Assembly (NCBI GenBank): GCA_024682075.1
Contig: JAIKZQ010000036.1
Span: 1 to 46,269, forward strand
Source: Lachnospiraceae bacterium
GTDB taxonomy: Bacteria; Bacillota; Clostridia; Lachnospirales; Lachnospiraceae
Length of the DNA stretch: 46,269 bases
Reading direction: 5' to 3'
The translations under genes were made by a program, and so were the position numbers. Of the stretch, positions 33,788 through 41,228 are shown piece after piece. The first letter of the stretch is position 1. Each line of letters begins with the position of its first letter. Below the pieces are notes generated by a model. It searched no databases. It was not told where the DNA came from and was given only the letters and a program-made list of their open reading frames with translations.

Positions 33788-33822
33788 ACGGCAGGATCTT
33801 AAATGACCTGCCGTGATTTTTT
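33788..33822 (+). terminator. Intrinsic terminator after ABC-F gene
   Basis: ACGGCAGG (33788-33795) pairs with CCTGCCGT (33807-33814), and GATTTTTT follows. It ends the rsgA-ABC-F unit. Confidence 0.88.
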
Positions 33823-34003
33823 AGCCATGCATTCGATCAGTTTCGGAGGAAACTGCAGAACAGATTTCGGGATAAAGATAACAGATTTGGAAATGCCGGC
33901 GATTTTGCATTATGTTAGGATATAACAAATGCGTATATCTGCTGCCACTGTGCACAGAATCCGCATGTTTGGCAGATTATAAAGGTTTACCGGGGGTACG
34001 GAA

Positions 34004-37000
34004 ATGGAAGAAGAAAGAACAGTGAATCCGTTATGGGATGAAAATGTAAGCACCGGGGAAAAACTTCAGTGGCTTATCAAGGAACTTACTATTGATGAAA
34101 AACTTCACATGCTTGGCTCGGGATCCAAAGGAGTGGAGCGTCTCGGCATACCTGACCTACAGCTTGGAGGTGAAGCAGCTCACGGAGTTGTGGCCAGAAA
34201 CTGGAAAGATGGAGAGATCTTAAAAGATACCACGACCTCTTTTCCACAGCCAATAGGCATGAGTTCCTCGTGGGACAGGACGGCAATAAAGGAAGCGGGC
34301 AGGATCGTAGGAAAAGAGGCCCGCATAGTATATTCAAAACGCGGCTGGGGTGGTTTGTCGAGATGGGCTCCCACGGTCGATCTTCTCAGAGATCCGAGAT
34401 GGGGCAGGAATGAAGAAGCCTACGGAGAAGATCCTGTCCAGGTCGGCGGCATGGCTTCGGCATATATACAGGGGATGCAGGGAGATGATAAGGATCATCT
34501 GATCGCGGCATCGACCCTGAAGCATTTCTATGCCAATAATACGGAGATAGGACGCGGATGGAAGAATTCTTCCATCAGTCCGAGAAATAAATATGAACTA
34601 TACATAGAGCCTTTCAGACGCTGCATCGAAGAAGGCGGTGCGGAGGGAGTCATGACAGCATACAATCGTATCAATGGTGTGCTTGGAATGTTTAATCCCG
34701 AAGTAACGACTCTTCTCAAGGATGAATTTGGATTAACCCATGTCGTGTCCGACGGAGGAGCAATGGAATTATCTGCCGGATACTGTAAGGCAACCGCACT
34801 GGATGCCGAGACTGTGGCAAACTCCGTAAAAGCAGGTGTTGACGGACTGAGCAGCTGGGGTGACGGAATATATAAAGCTGCCTGTGAGGCATATGAACTG
34901 GGTCTTTTGACCGAAGATGACATTGATGGTGCGATCAGGAATTCTTACAGAACGAAGATAAAGCTCGGAATTTTCGATAAATCCCGCAATTCGGAAGATT
35001 ACGGCGAATTATGTGACGAAGACGCATCCGCGGTTTGCAAGGATCTTTCGGACAGATCCCTTGTGCTGCTCAAAAATGACGGAGTGCTTCCGCTGGAAGG
35101 CGAGACCGCAGAAAACTGTATCCTTATAGGCCCTTTGGGAGATAAGTGGTATCAGGACTGGTATGGCGGCGAGACTCCTGAGCAGATATCTCTTCTGGAA
35201 GGGATAAAAAACTGCAGGACCGCTGCGGGATTTGATGATGATCTTACATATGTCGATGCTTGTGACAGGATCCGGATAAAATGCGGGGACAAATATCTTG
35301 CTTCGGACAGCGAGGGAAGAGTTACCTTGTCTTATGAGGGTGAAGTCTTTGTCTTTGAAGACTGGGGAGAGGATTCATATACATTCAGAAATGAAGCAAC
35401 CGGAAAGTATCTGACCACCCATCTGGCAGGCGATGCTATCGAAGGGATAGCAACCGCAGAAGGAGTAAGTGCCGGAACGATCGCGGGAAAGGTATATGAA
35501 GATGCCGACAGGGTATTCAGCTGGTTTGATCTTGAAGTGTTCAGGATGGATGTGCATGACGGTGCGGATGAATCCATTTTGCGTGACAGGTTTGGAAACA
35601 GGCTCTTTGCAGATAAGGATGGTTATATCGTCACTGCAGCAGAGGATTATCCCGGACTGACACCACTGTCATTTGTAACCGAGAAAGTCAGGAACGGAAT
35701 TGAAGAAGCAATCTCCGCAGCTACTAAGGCAAAGACTGTGATCATGGCACTCGGTCACAATCCGATGATCAATGCGAAGGAAGAGATAGACAGAGGAACA
35801 ATTGAATTTATTCCTTATCAGCAAAAACTTTTCGATGAAGTATGTAAGATCAATCCCAATATCGTTGTCGTGCTGATGAGCAATTATCCTTTTGCCATAG
35901 ATGAGATCAATGATAAAGCAAAGGCGATCCTGTGGTCCGCAACAGGCTCCCAGTGCATGGGCCGGTCCATAGCGGATGTACTTACAGGAAAGGTTTGCCC
36001 GGCAGGAAGACTTACACAGACATGGCTTAAGTCTGATGAAGACCTTCCTTCCATTGACGATTACGATATCATCGGAAAGGGCCGCACATACAGATATTTT
36101 GAAGGAGAAGTGCTATATCCTTTCGGATACGGACTTACCTATTCTTCTTTTGCATACAGTGATCTGAGGATTTCCATATCTCAGGCAGAAGGTAAAGCAG
36201 ACGAAAAAGCCGGCAAGAGCAGAAGACGCAAGGCATTCGGTCAGCCGGAAGGAGTCTATGATTCCGTGCGCGGAGATAACAGATTATTCGTAATAGAAGT
36301 TACCGTAACAAATACAGGTGACCGCGAATCCGATGAAGTGGTACAGATATATGCTTCCGCTAAGAACAGCAGAGTCAAAAGAGCCGGAAAGCAGCTGATC
36401 GGTTTTGAACGCGTAAGAAACATCGTTCCCGGAGAATCAAGGATCGTGAACTTTGTCATTCCGGTCAGAGAACTTGCTTACTATGATGTGGTGAGTGAAT
36501 CGCTGATCATAGAAGACGGAGATTATCTGATCACTGCAGCTTCATCAAGCCTTGACCGTGGCATGGAGGAGATCGTTCACGTAAGCGGATCACAGCGCGG
36601 CACACGTGACATGTCCGGGAAGATCAAAGCCGACCACTATGATGAGGAATGCGGAACGCAGATAGTTGAAGGCTTATACGGATACAGTGCTATTATGGCA
36701 GAGTGCTCCGGTGTGTATGAGCCTGACCCGGACGGACATTTCTCGGCAACATATGAGGATTGTCTTTTCCCTGAAGACGGCACGATACTGAGGATACACG
36801 GATATGCCCGGGAAGAAGCAAGAGTCAGGATTTGTGTTGATGGCATTGCAGCGGGAGAAGCATCCTTTAATACCCGTGATTATGAGAAGAGACCGTCTGA
36901 TGCCAGAAATCATATGCCGAGAGCGGTTGTTTCGGAGACTGCCAGAAAAGAATCCTTTACAGCTTTGTGGGCAGATATCCATATCCCGCTTGATATGAGT

Positions 37001-37111
37001 AAGCTTTCCGGAGCTGATCCTTCAGGTGTGCATGTCATTCGTATCGAGGCTGACGGGCCGTTCAAATATGACTGGTTTTCGGTGATCCCGGAGCCTAAAA
37101 AATTTTTTTAA
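34004..37111 (+). CDS. GH3 family beta-glycosidase with inserted and C-terminal modules
   Basis: The 1035-residue protein has the GH3 N-domain (GGEAAHGV, RWGRNEEAYGEDP, STLKHF). The nucleophile is Asp250 in VVSDGGAMEL. The second domain has acid/base candidates Glu593/Glu594 (NAKEEIDRGT). A module of about 140 residues (about 423-565, beta-rich, CGDKYLASDSEGRV type) is inserted between the two halves. The C-terminus holds a fibronectin-III-like region (about 765-865) and a final domain (about 890-1035) with a CBM6-like DGIAAGEASF to DWFSVIP ending. No signal peptide: it probably cleaves imported xylo- or gluco-oligosaccharides in the cytosol. Confidence 0.9.
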   Translation: MEEERTVNPLWDENVSTGEKLQWLIKELTIDEKLHMLGSGSKGVERLGIPDLQLGGEAAHGVVARNWKDGEILKDTTTSFPQPIGMSSSWDRTAIKEAGRIVGKEARIVYSKRGWGGLSRWAPTVDLLRDPRWGRNEEAYGEDPVQVGGMASAYIQGMQGDDKDHLIAASTLKHFYANNTEIGRGWKNSSISPRNKYELYIEPFRRCIEEGGAEGVMTAYNRINGVLGMFNPEVTTLLKDEFGLTHVVSDGGAMELSAGYCKATALDAETVANSVKAGVDGLSSWGDGIYKAACEAYELGLLTEDDIDGAIRNSYRTKIKLGIFDKSRNSEDYGELCDEDASAVCKDLSDRSLVLLKNDGVLPLEGETAENCILIGPLGDKWYQDWYGGETPEQISLLEGIKNCRTAAGFDDDLTYVDACDRIRIKCGDKYLASDSEGRVTLSYEGEVFVFEDWGEDSYTFRNEATGKYLTTHLAGDAIEGIATAEGVSAGTIAGKVYEDADRVFSWFDLEVFRMDVHDGADESILRDRFGNRLFADKDGYIVTAAEDYPGLTPLSFVTEKVRNGIEEAISAATKAKTVIMALGHNPMINAKEEIDRGTIEFIPYQQKLFDEVCKINPNIVVVLMSNYPFAIDEINDKAKAILWSATGSQCMGRSIADVLTGKVCPAGRLTQTWLKSDEDLPSIDDYDIIGKGRTYRYFEGEVLYPFGYGLTYSSFAYSDLRISISQAEGKADEKAGKSRRRKAFGQPEGVYDSVRGDNRLFVIEVTVTNTGDRESDEVVQIYASAKNSRVKRAGKQLIGFERVRNIVPGESRIVNFVIPVRELAYYDVVSESLIIEDGDYLITAASSSLDRGMEEIVHVSGSQRGTRDMSGKIKADHYDEECGTQIVEGLYGYSAIMAECSGVYEPDPDGHFSATYEDCLFPEDGTILRIHGYAREEARVRICVDGIAAGEASFNTRDYEKRPSDARNHMPRAVVSETARKESFTALWADIHIPLDMSKLSGADPSGVHVIRIEADGPFKYDWFSVIPEPKKFF

Positions 37112-37118
37112 AACAGTG

Positions 37119-37149
37119 TTGACTCTTCCCTTGGGGAACCCTTTAAGGT
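37119..37149 (+). promoter_or_regulatory. MerR-type promoter with 19-bp spacer
   Basis: TTGACT (37119-37124) and TAAGGT (37144-37149) are 19 nt apart, longer than the normal 17. The spacer holds TTCCC (37126-37130) and GGGAA (37134-37138) as a dyad. This is the classical architecture that MerR-family regulators untwist. It lies directly upstream of a MerR-domain gene, so autoregulation is likely. Confidence 0.82.
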
Positions 37150-37180
37150 TGAATCATCAAAGAAAAGGAGGTTCCTGAAT

Positions 37181-38362
37181 ATGGAAAAGAAAATGACATC
37201 CGGCGAGATCGCCAAAAAGGCAGGAGTATCACAGAAGGCAGTTCGTCTTTACGATGAGAAGGGATTGCTGAAGCCCTCGGATTATTCGGAAGGCAATTAC
37301 AGACTCTACGATAAGGAAGCACTTCAGATACTGGAGAAGATAGTCGCTCTCAAGGCAATAGGCTTTTCACTCGAAGAGATCAGAGACAATCTGGTGGCAG
37401 GAGATGCGGTGGATATCGAAGAGGCACTCCGCATGCAGCTTAAAGTCATGGAAGAGAAGCACTGGCAGATTGAGAAAGTCATCACTTCGATAAACAGAAC
37501 TCTTGAGAGAAAAGATAAGAAACTCGATTGGGATGATGTTGCAGAGATCGTGCAAAACGTCAGCATCGATCTGAAGGCGGATGAAGGTCACTGGGATGCG
37601 CTGCTTCACACATCGCAGGAACTTGACTGGTATGTGAAGGTATTCAGGTCACTTGACATCAAGAAGAATGAGAAGATTCTTGATCTCGGATGCGGTTTCT
37701 CAAAACTGTGGAGAAACAACTGGACCGATATCCCTTCCGGAACAAAAGTGTACGCATATGACATGCACGGAAGCTGGGCTGATGATTTTGCCGGATTCCT
37801 TGAGGAGAACAGAAGCACTCTTCCCAAAGGTGTGGAGATCGGAATTACATTCGGGGATCTCGAGAAGGATGAAGCCTGGAAGAAGATCAAAAAGGAGAAG
37901 GATTACAGCCTTATCATCGCACACTATATAAGTGATGAACTGAAGGATGTTGAGAAGTTCACCGAGCGTGCGAGCAAGGTACTTGCAAAGGACGGAATGT
38001 TTTCTTTCAACTGTGTACAGGTCAATTCCTGGAGCGGGTATTTCAAGGATCTGTTTGGCGGGATCGAAGTAAAAGCTGACTTTATCGATCAGAAGATCGC
38101 AGAAGATGAAAAGGAAAGAGATTCCTATATTGATATGCTTAGGAAGTATTTCTCCGATCTGAACCTGATAACTCTTCCTACCAGGTGGCACTACACGGAT
38201 TCCAAAGAGATAATTGATAAGATGATCAAATTCTATCCCGAGCAGGAAAAGCTCATCCTTGCTTATGAGAAGAAGCTTCGTGCCGTTCTTGATAAGAAGA
38301 TCAAGAAGGATGGAGAAGTAGTGATCGAGACATCCAGTGAATTCTGGCACTGCACCAAGTGA
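37181..38362 (+). CDS. MerR-family regulator fused to SAM methyltransferase
   Basis: Residues 1-72 form the MerR winged helix (SGEIAKKAGVSQKAVRLYDEKGLL and YRLYDKEALQ, later FSLEEIRDNL). A coiled linker (about 75-125) follows. Residues about 140-393 carry a class I methyltransferase with motif I ILDLGCGFSKLW (about 166-177) and DMHGSWADDF. It probably binds the 19-bp-spacer promoter upstream and may sense a substrate through the methyltransferase. Ligand and acceptor are unknown. AAAAGGAGG precedes the ATG. The stop codon overlaps a dispersed repeat. Confidence 0.9.
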   Translation: MEKKMTSGEIAKKAGVSQKAVRLYDEKGLLKPSDYSEGNYRLYDKEALQILEKIVALKAIGFSLEEIRDNLVAGDAVDIEEALRMQLKVMEEKHWQIEKVITSINRTLERKDKKLDWDDVAEIVQNVSIDLKADEGHWDALLHTSQELDWYVKVFRSLDIKKNEKILDLGCGFSKLWRNNWTDIPSGTKVYAYDMHGSWADDFAGFLEENRSTLPKGVEIGITFGDLEKDEAWKKIKKEKDYSLIIAHYISDELKDVEKFTERASKVLAKDGMFSFNCVQVNSWSGYFKDLFGGIEVKADFIDQKIAEDEKERDSYIDMLRKYFSDLNLITLPTRWHYTDSKEIIDKMIKFYPEQEKLILAYEKKLRAVLDKKIKKDGEVVIETSSEFWHCTK

Positions 38363-38387
38363 ACAAAGGGACGGTTCTTCCGTTCAC
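38359..38387 (+). repeat. GGGACGGTTC dispersed repeat, copy 1
   Basis: This 29-nt element starts GTGAACAAAGGGACGG and ends CCGTTCAC, with GTGAAC/GTTCAC terminal inverted arms. Its second to fourth bases are the stop codon TGA of the MerR-methyltransferase gene. A closely related element lies inverted at 39566. Confidence 0.75.
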
Positions 38388-38400
38388 CATGAACAAAGGC

Positions 38401-38430
38401 ATGAACAAAGGGACGGTTCCGCTGTTTCAG
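38401..38430 (+). repeat. GGGACGGTTC dispersed repeat, partial copy 2
   Basis: A second, direct copy begins ATGAACAAAGGGACGGTTCC with a diverged 3' side (GCTGTTTC), 13 nt after copy 1. The two copies share TGAACAAAGGGACGGTTC. Confidence 0.7.
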
Positions 38431-38444
38431 GCAAGCAAACTAAA

Positions 38445-38479
38445 ACTCCCGTGGACAACGTTGATCCACGGGAGTCTTT
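38445..38479 (+). terminator. Intrinsic terminator
   Basis: ACTCCCGTGGA (38445-38455) pairs perfectly with TCCACGGGAGT (38465-38475) over 11 bp, followed by CTTTT. It ends the MerR-methyltransferase unit after the repeat pair. Confidence 0.88.
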
Positions 38480-38513
38480 TATTATTCTCAATGGATTCCC
38501 TGAGACTATTATC

Positions 38514-38522
38514 TGATATAAT
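38514..38522 (+). promoter_or_regulatory. Extended -10 promoter candidate
   Basis: TGATATAAT carries an extended TGn TATAAT -10 (TATAAT at 38517-38522) and lies 60 nt before the next start codon. No clear -35 is present, which extended -10 promoters can tolerate. Confidence 0.45.
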
Positions 38523-38581
38523 TATGTTTGAATCCGTCCTTTTACACAGGGATAGGCAGTCACAAAAAAGGAGAGGCAATC

Positions 38582-39778
38582 ATGGGTATTTTTACGGTAA
38601 AGTATGGAACCGCAAATCCGGTTAGTTTCAATGAACCCGGATTTGACGAGCCTTTAGAGGCAAGATTCAGTGGTACTGCAGATATATCGGAATATGACAC
38701 CTCTAAATACCCTGATGAAGAAGCTGTGGCTCTCGCGGTCAGATCAGGGGTAGCGGATATAGCACAGGATGCTTTTGCACACTGGCCCACCGAGGAGATT
38801 GTCCAATCCCAAAAAGAGAAATTGCTGGCTTCATTTCTTGATGCGGAATTTGAAAAGCTCGGGATCAAGGCAACATTTGTTGTTGTAACATTCACGCTGA
38901 CTGAAGAATCCAGGCAGAAATATAAGGATCATATGAAAAAAACTGCTACTCTCGGGGACCTCTCCGACACATCAAAACAGCCTAAACTTTCGGATCTGAT
39001 ACCTGAAGAACATGGTCCTCTCATCGAGATAAATTACAGCCATTCCAGCCACGGTATGGCGATGGGAAGCGGATCTTCGAGCAGTGAGAAGATTGTGTGG
39101 CAGGATGACGGAAGCGTTATCATTGAAAGCAAGGATCGCAGTTCGGGAACCGAAACGTATATAAAATATCTTGCGGGGAGTGAAGCTGCGGAAAAACTCC
39201 GTCAGTATGTAAAGGATGCACATCTTGCCGAGATGGCACAGATACCACCTATTCCGTGCCCATTCCAGATTACGGATTATTCATCGAGTGCACACATGAG
39301 ATTCACATTTGATGACGGCAAGAACGGTGTACGTGCAGAGGTCTCCAGAAGTCTCGATCTTGGCTCATACTGGAAAGCTCAGAGTGATGCTGTCAGTGGT
39401 GTATATGATCTTATAAAGGAATGTAAGGAAACAGGTTCCTGTCTTGAAAATACTGTAAGTTCATATAATCCCCTTGCTCCGGAAGTAGGCATGATGCCCG
39501 GGTTTACGGGGATGGGCATGGGAATGTCAGGCGGAGTCAAAGCCCCGGGGGGAGATTCTTCAGAAGTGAACGGAGGAACCGTCCCCCCGTCAACCAAGTC
39601 ATCCGGATCGTTTAAAGTTGCATGGAAATGCAGCTGCGGGACCGAGAACAGTGATCTTGCAAAATTCTGCTGTAACTGCGGGACACCAAGACCTGCGGAT
39701 AAATGGAAGTGCCCCGGCTGCGGAGCTGAGAACAGCAGTAAGTTCTGTTCGGAATGCGGAACTCCTAAACCGCAGTGA
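38582..39778 (+). CDS. Protein with C-terminal double zinc ribbon, unknown function
   Basis: The 398-residue protein has an N-terminal beta-rich domain (GIFTVKYGTANPVSF to about 110) that recalls SPFH-type domains of zinc-ribbon proteins in the YdjL/virion-core group. A middle domain with WQDDGSVIIESKDRSSG follows, then a glycine/methionine-rich linker (MPGFTGMGMGMSGG). Two C-terminal zinc ribbons have CSCGTEN and CCNCG, then CPGCGAEN and CSECG. The start ATG 38582 follows AAGGAG; an upstream in-frame ATG at 38528 lacks one. The repeat at 39566 contributes the VNGGTVPPSTK linker. Function unknown; a membrane or chaperone-scaffold role is possible. Confidence 0.7.
   Translation: MGIFTVKYGTANPVSFNEPGFDEPLEARFSGTADISEYDTSKYPDEEAVALAVRSGVADIAQDAFAHWPTEEIVQSQKEKLLASFLDAEFEKLGIKATFVVVTFTLTEESRQKYKDHMKKTATLGDLSDTSKQPKLSDLIPEEHGPLIEINYSHSSHGMAMGSGSSSSEKIVWQDDGSVIIESKDRSSGTETYIKYLAGSEAAEKLRQYVKDAHLAEMAQIPPIPCPFQITDYSSSAHMRFTFDDGKNGVRAEVSRSLDLGSYWKAQSDAVSGVYDLIKECKETGSCLENTVSSYNPLAPEVGMMPGFTGMGMGMSGGVKAPGGDSSEVNGGTVPPSTKSSGSFKVAWKCSCGTENSDLAKFCCNCGTPRPADKWKCPGCGAENSSKFCSECGTPKPQ
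39566..39594 (-). repeat. GGGACGGTTC dispersed repeat, copy 3, inside a coding sequence
   Basis: On the minus strand this reads GTTGACGGGGGGACGG and ends TCCGTTCAC, matching copy 1 in the core GGGACGGTTC and TCCGTTCAC end. On the + strand it encodes VNGGTVPPST between the linker and zinc ribbons of the gene at 38582. It has kept the frame open. Confidence 0.7.
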
Positions 39779-39784
39779 TAAGAA

Positions 39785-39826
39785 AAACAAAGGGGAGGGT
39801 GACGATCACCCTCCCCCTTTGTTTTT
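39785..39826. terminator. Bidirectional terminator between convergent genes
   Basis: GGGGAGGGTGA (39792-39802) pairs with TCACCCTCCCC (39806-39816) and is flanked by AAAACAAA and TTTGTTTTT, so it can terminate transcription from both sides. It lies between the zinc-ribbon gene (+) and the anti-sigma gene (-). Confidence 0.92.
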
Positions 39827-40544
39827 AATCTTCGCCTGTTATTACAGTAGTGCTGTATGAGTAGTCATCCATCCTGCTGTTTCCTTCGGTTATTACCAGA
39901 TCTGCAGAATCCATTTCATAGTACTTCTTTCCGAAAGAGGGATTTCTTCCTGCATCCGTCGAATAACCGTGATCGGTGATATCGTACAGATGGAAGTAGG
40001 TGTATTCATTTGAAGGATCTTCCACATGGATGTAAAGATTGCCTTTTTCATCGATGAGATCCGTTACATCCTCGCTTAGGTTCTTGTATGAGAAGATCAT
40101 CCTGCCGTCAACATTATCAAGATGACACTCGTTGTTCATGTAACCTGCTAATTCCTCTGCACTCATCTGGGTCTGAGAACCGTCTTCGTCGATTATGAGA
40201 CCGCCCATGGCCTGCTGAGTGTTTCCGGTTTCATCGTATATCACATAACTTCCGTCACCCGCATCATAGACATCGACATTCCTCAGCTCACCGTTCATCC
40301 AGAGTCCCAGGTTGGTGCGTATTCCCCCGAGGTCACATGCATAGCATACACCTGCACTTCCGAGAGCAATCGTGAAAACTGTTGCAACTGCTGCTGCAAC
40401 GCGGCTTATTCCATGTATTGATCTGAAATTCATTATCTTACCCCTTCCGTTATCATCCGGGCTTTCCATGATCTTATCCCGGAAATCATCGGAGAGATGA
40501 AGCGAATTAAATGTTCTCTGATATCTGTCTTTATTGTTATTCAT
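39825..40544 (-). CDS. Membrane-anchored anti-sigma-like protein (partner of the ECF sigma)
   Basis: The 239-residue protein has an N-terminal cytoplasmic segment (1-46), one membrane helix at about 47-69 (VAAAVATVFTIALGSAGV), and an extracytoplasmic acidic domain (about 70-239). It follows the sigma gene on the minus strand and overlaps it by 8 nt, the usual ECF sigma and anti-sigma organisation. It resembles DUF4179-type anti-sigma proteins, though I see no zinc-binding anti-sigma motif. It probably holds the sigma factor inactive until an envelope signal is sensed. The signal is unknown. Confidence 0.72.
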   Translation of the reverse strand: MNNNKDRYQRTFNSLHLSDDFRDKIMESPDDNGRGKIMNFRSIHGISRVAAAVATVFTIALGSAGVCYACDLGGIRTNLGLWMNGELRNVDVYDAGDGSYVIYDETGNTQQAMGGLIIDEDGSQTQMSAEELAGYMNNECHLDNVDGRMIFSYKNLSEDVTDLIDEKGNLYIHVEDPSNEYTYFHLYDITDHGYSTDAGRNPSFGKKYYEMDSADLVITEGNSRMDDYSYSTTVITGED

Positions 40545-41013
40545 CTTCCCATCCCTCCAGCTTGCTTTTTAAGATCTTACGGCCGTTTAAAAGTCTTGTT
40601 TTAACGGTGTTTTCAGATAACTTAAGGATCTCGGCGATCTCTTTTGTCTTATAGTCTTCAAAGTAGAAAAGGTGCATCACTATTCGGTATTTTTCCGGAA
40701 GAGCCAAAACTTCATCCATCAGTGTTCTGTCAGACGGTTCCTCGAATATGAGACTGTCCATATATTCTTCATAGGATGTCCTGTTTCGGTTCCAGAATAA
40801 CCTTTTGGTGCTCTTGGCTGCATTTACCGTCACTCTGAGAAGCCATGCCTTGATGTGTTCCTCGGATTCAAAAGTCTTGTCACTCCGATAAAATGCAAGA
40901 AGTGCATCCTGAACCGCATCCTCGGCATCCTGCTGCTGCCTGCATATGTTGAATGCGGCAGCATACAGCCTGTTTGCATACTTTTCATATATTTGTTCGA
41001 AATCTTTGGTCAT
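40537..41013 (-). CDS. ECF-type RNA polymerase sigma factor
   Basis: The protein (158 residues from ATG) has sigma-2 (FEQIYEKYANRLYAAAFNICRQQQDAEDAVQDALLAFYR, about 4-45) and sigma-4 (LPEKYRIVMHLFYFEDYKTKEIAEILKLSENTVKTRL, about 105-145), with no sigma-1.1 or 3. It belongs to the SigV/SigW-like ECF group. The start at 41013 has GGAG 7 nt upstream; the TTG directly before it is not needed. It probably directs its own operon from the promoter at 41049-41076 and other envelope or stress genes. Confidence 0.9.
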   Translation of the reverse strand: MTKDFEQIYEKYANRLYAAAFNICRQQQDAEDAVQDALLAFYRSDKTFESEEHIKAWLLRVTVNAAKSTKRLFWNRNRTSYEEYMDSLIFEEPSDRTLMDEVLALPEKYRIVMHLFYFEDYKTKEIAEILKLSENTVKTRLLNGRKILKSKLEGWEDE

Positions 41014-41048
41014 CAAAAACTCTCCGTGCAGACGTCTTACATAAATAA

Positions 41049-41076
41049 TACGTCCAAAGAAGCAAAAAGGTTTTAT
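41049..41076 (-). promoter_or_regulatory. ECF-type promoter, likely autoregulated
   Basis: On the minus strand ATAAAACC (41076-41069) is separated by 16 nt from CGTA (41052-41049). This matches the TGAAAC-N16-CGTA pattern of SigW-like ECF sigmas. It lies 36 nt before the sigma start codon. Confidence 0.65.
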
Positions 41077-41228
41077 GATAATAAGTTTTTTTTATTTTTT
41101 CCGGTGAAATCAGCAGATCTGCCATCCGTTTCCGACTTAAATGTGGATAAAAATCCTGTTTTCTGATATACATTACATATAGAAGAAATACGTACAGATT
41201 CCGGATCAGGGGAGGATCAGAAGCTGAT

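Noticed and set aside
33775..33788. ATCTGATATAATTA, identical to the -10 region at 38512
   Set aside because: Transcription would begin inside the terminator hairpin, so it is unlikely to be a useful promoter here.
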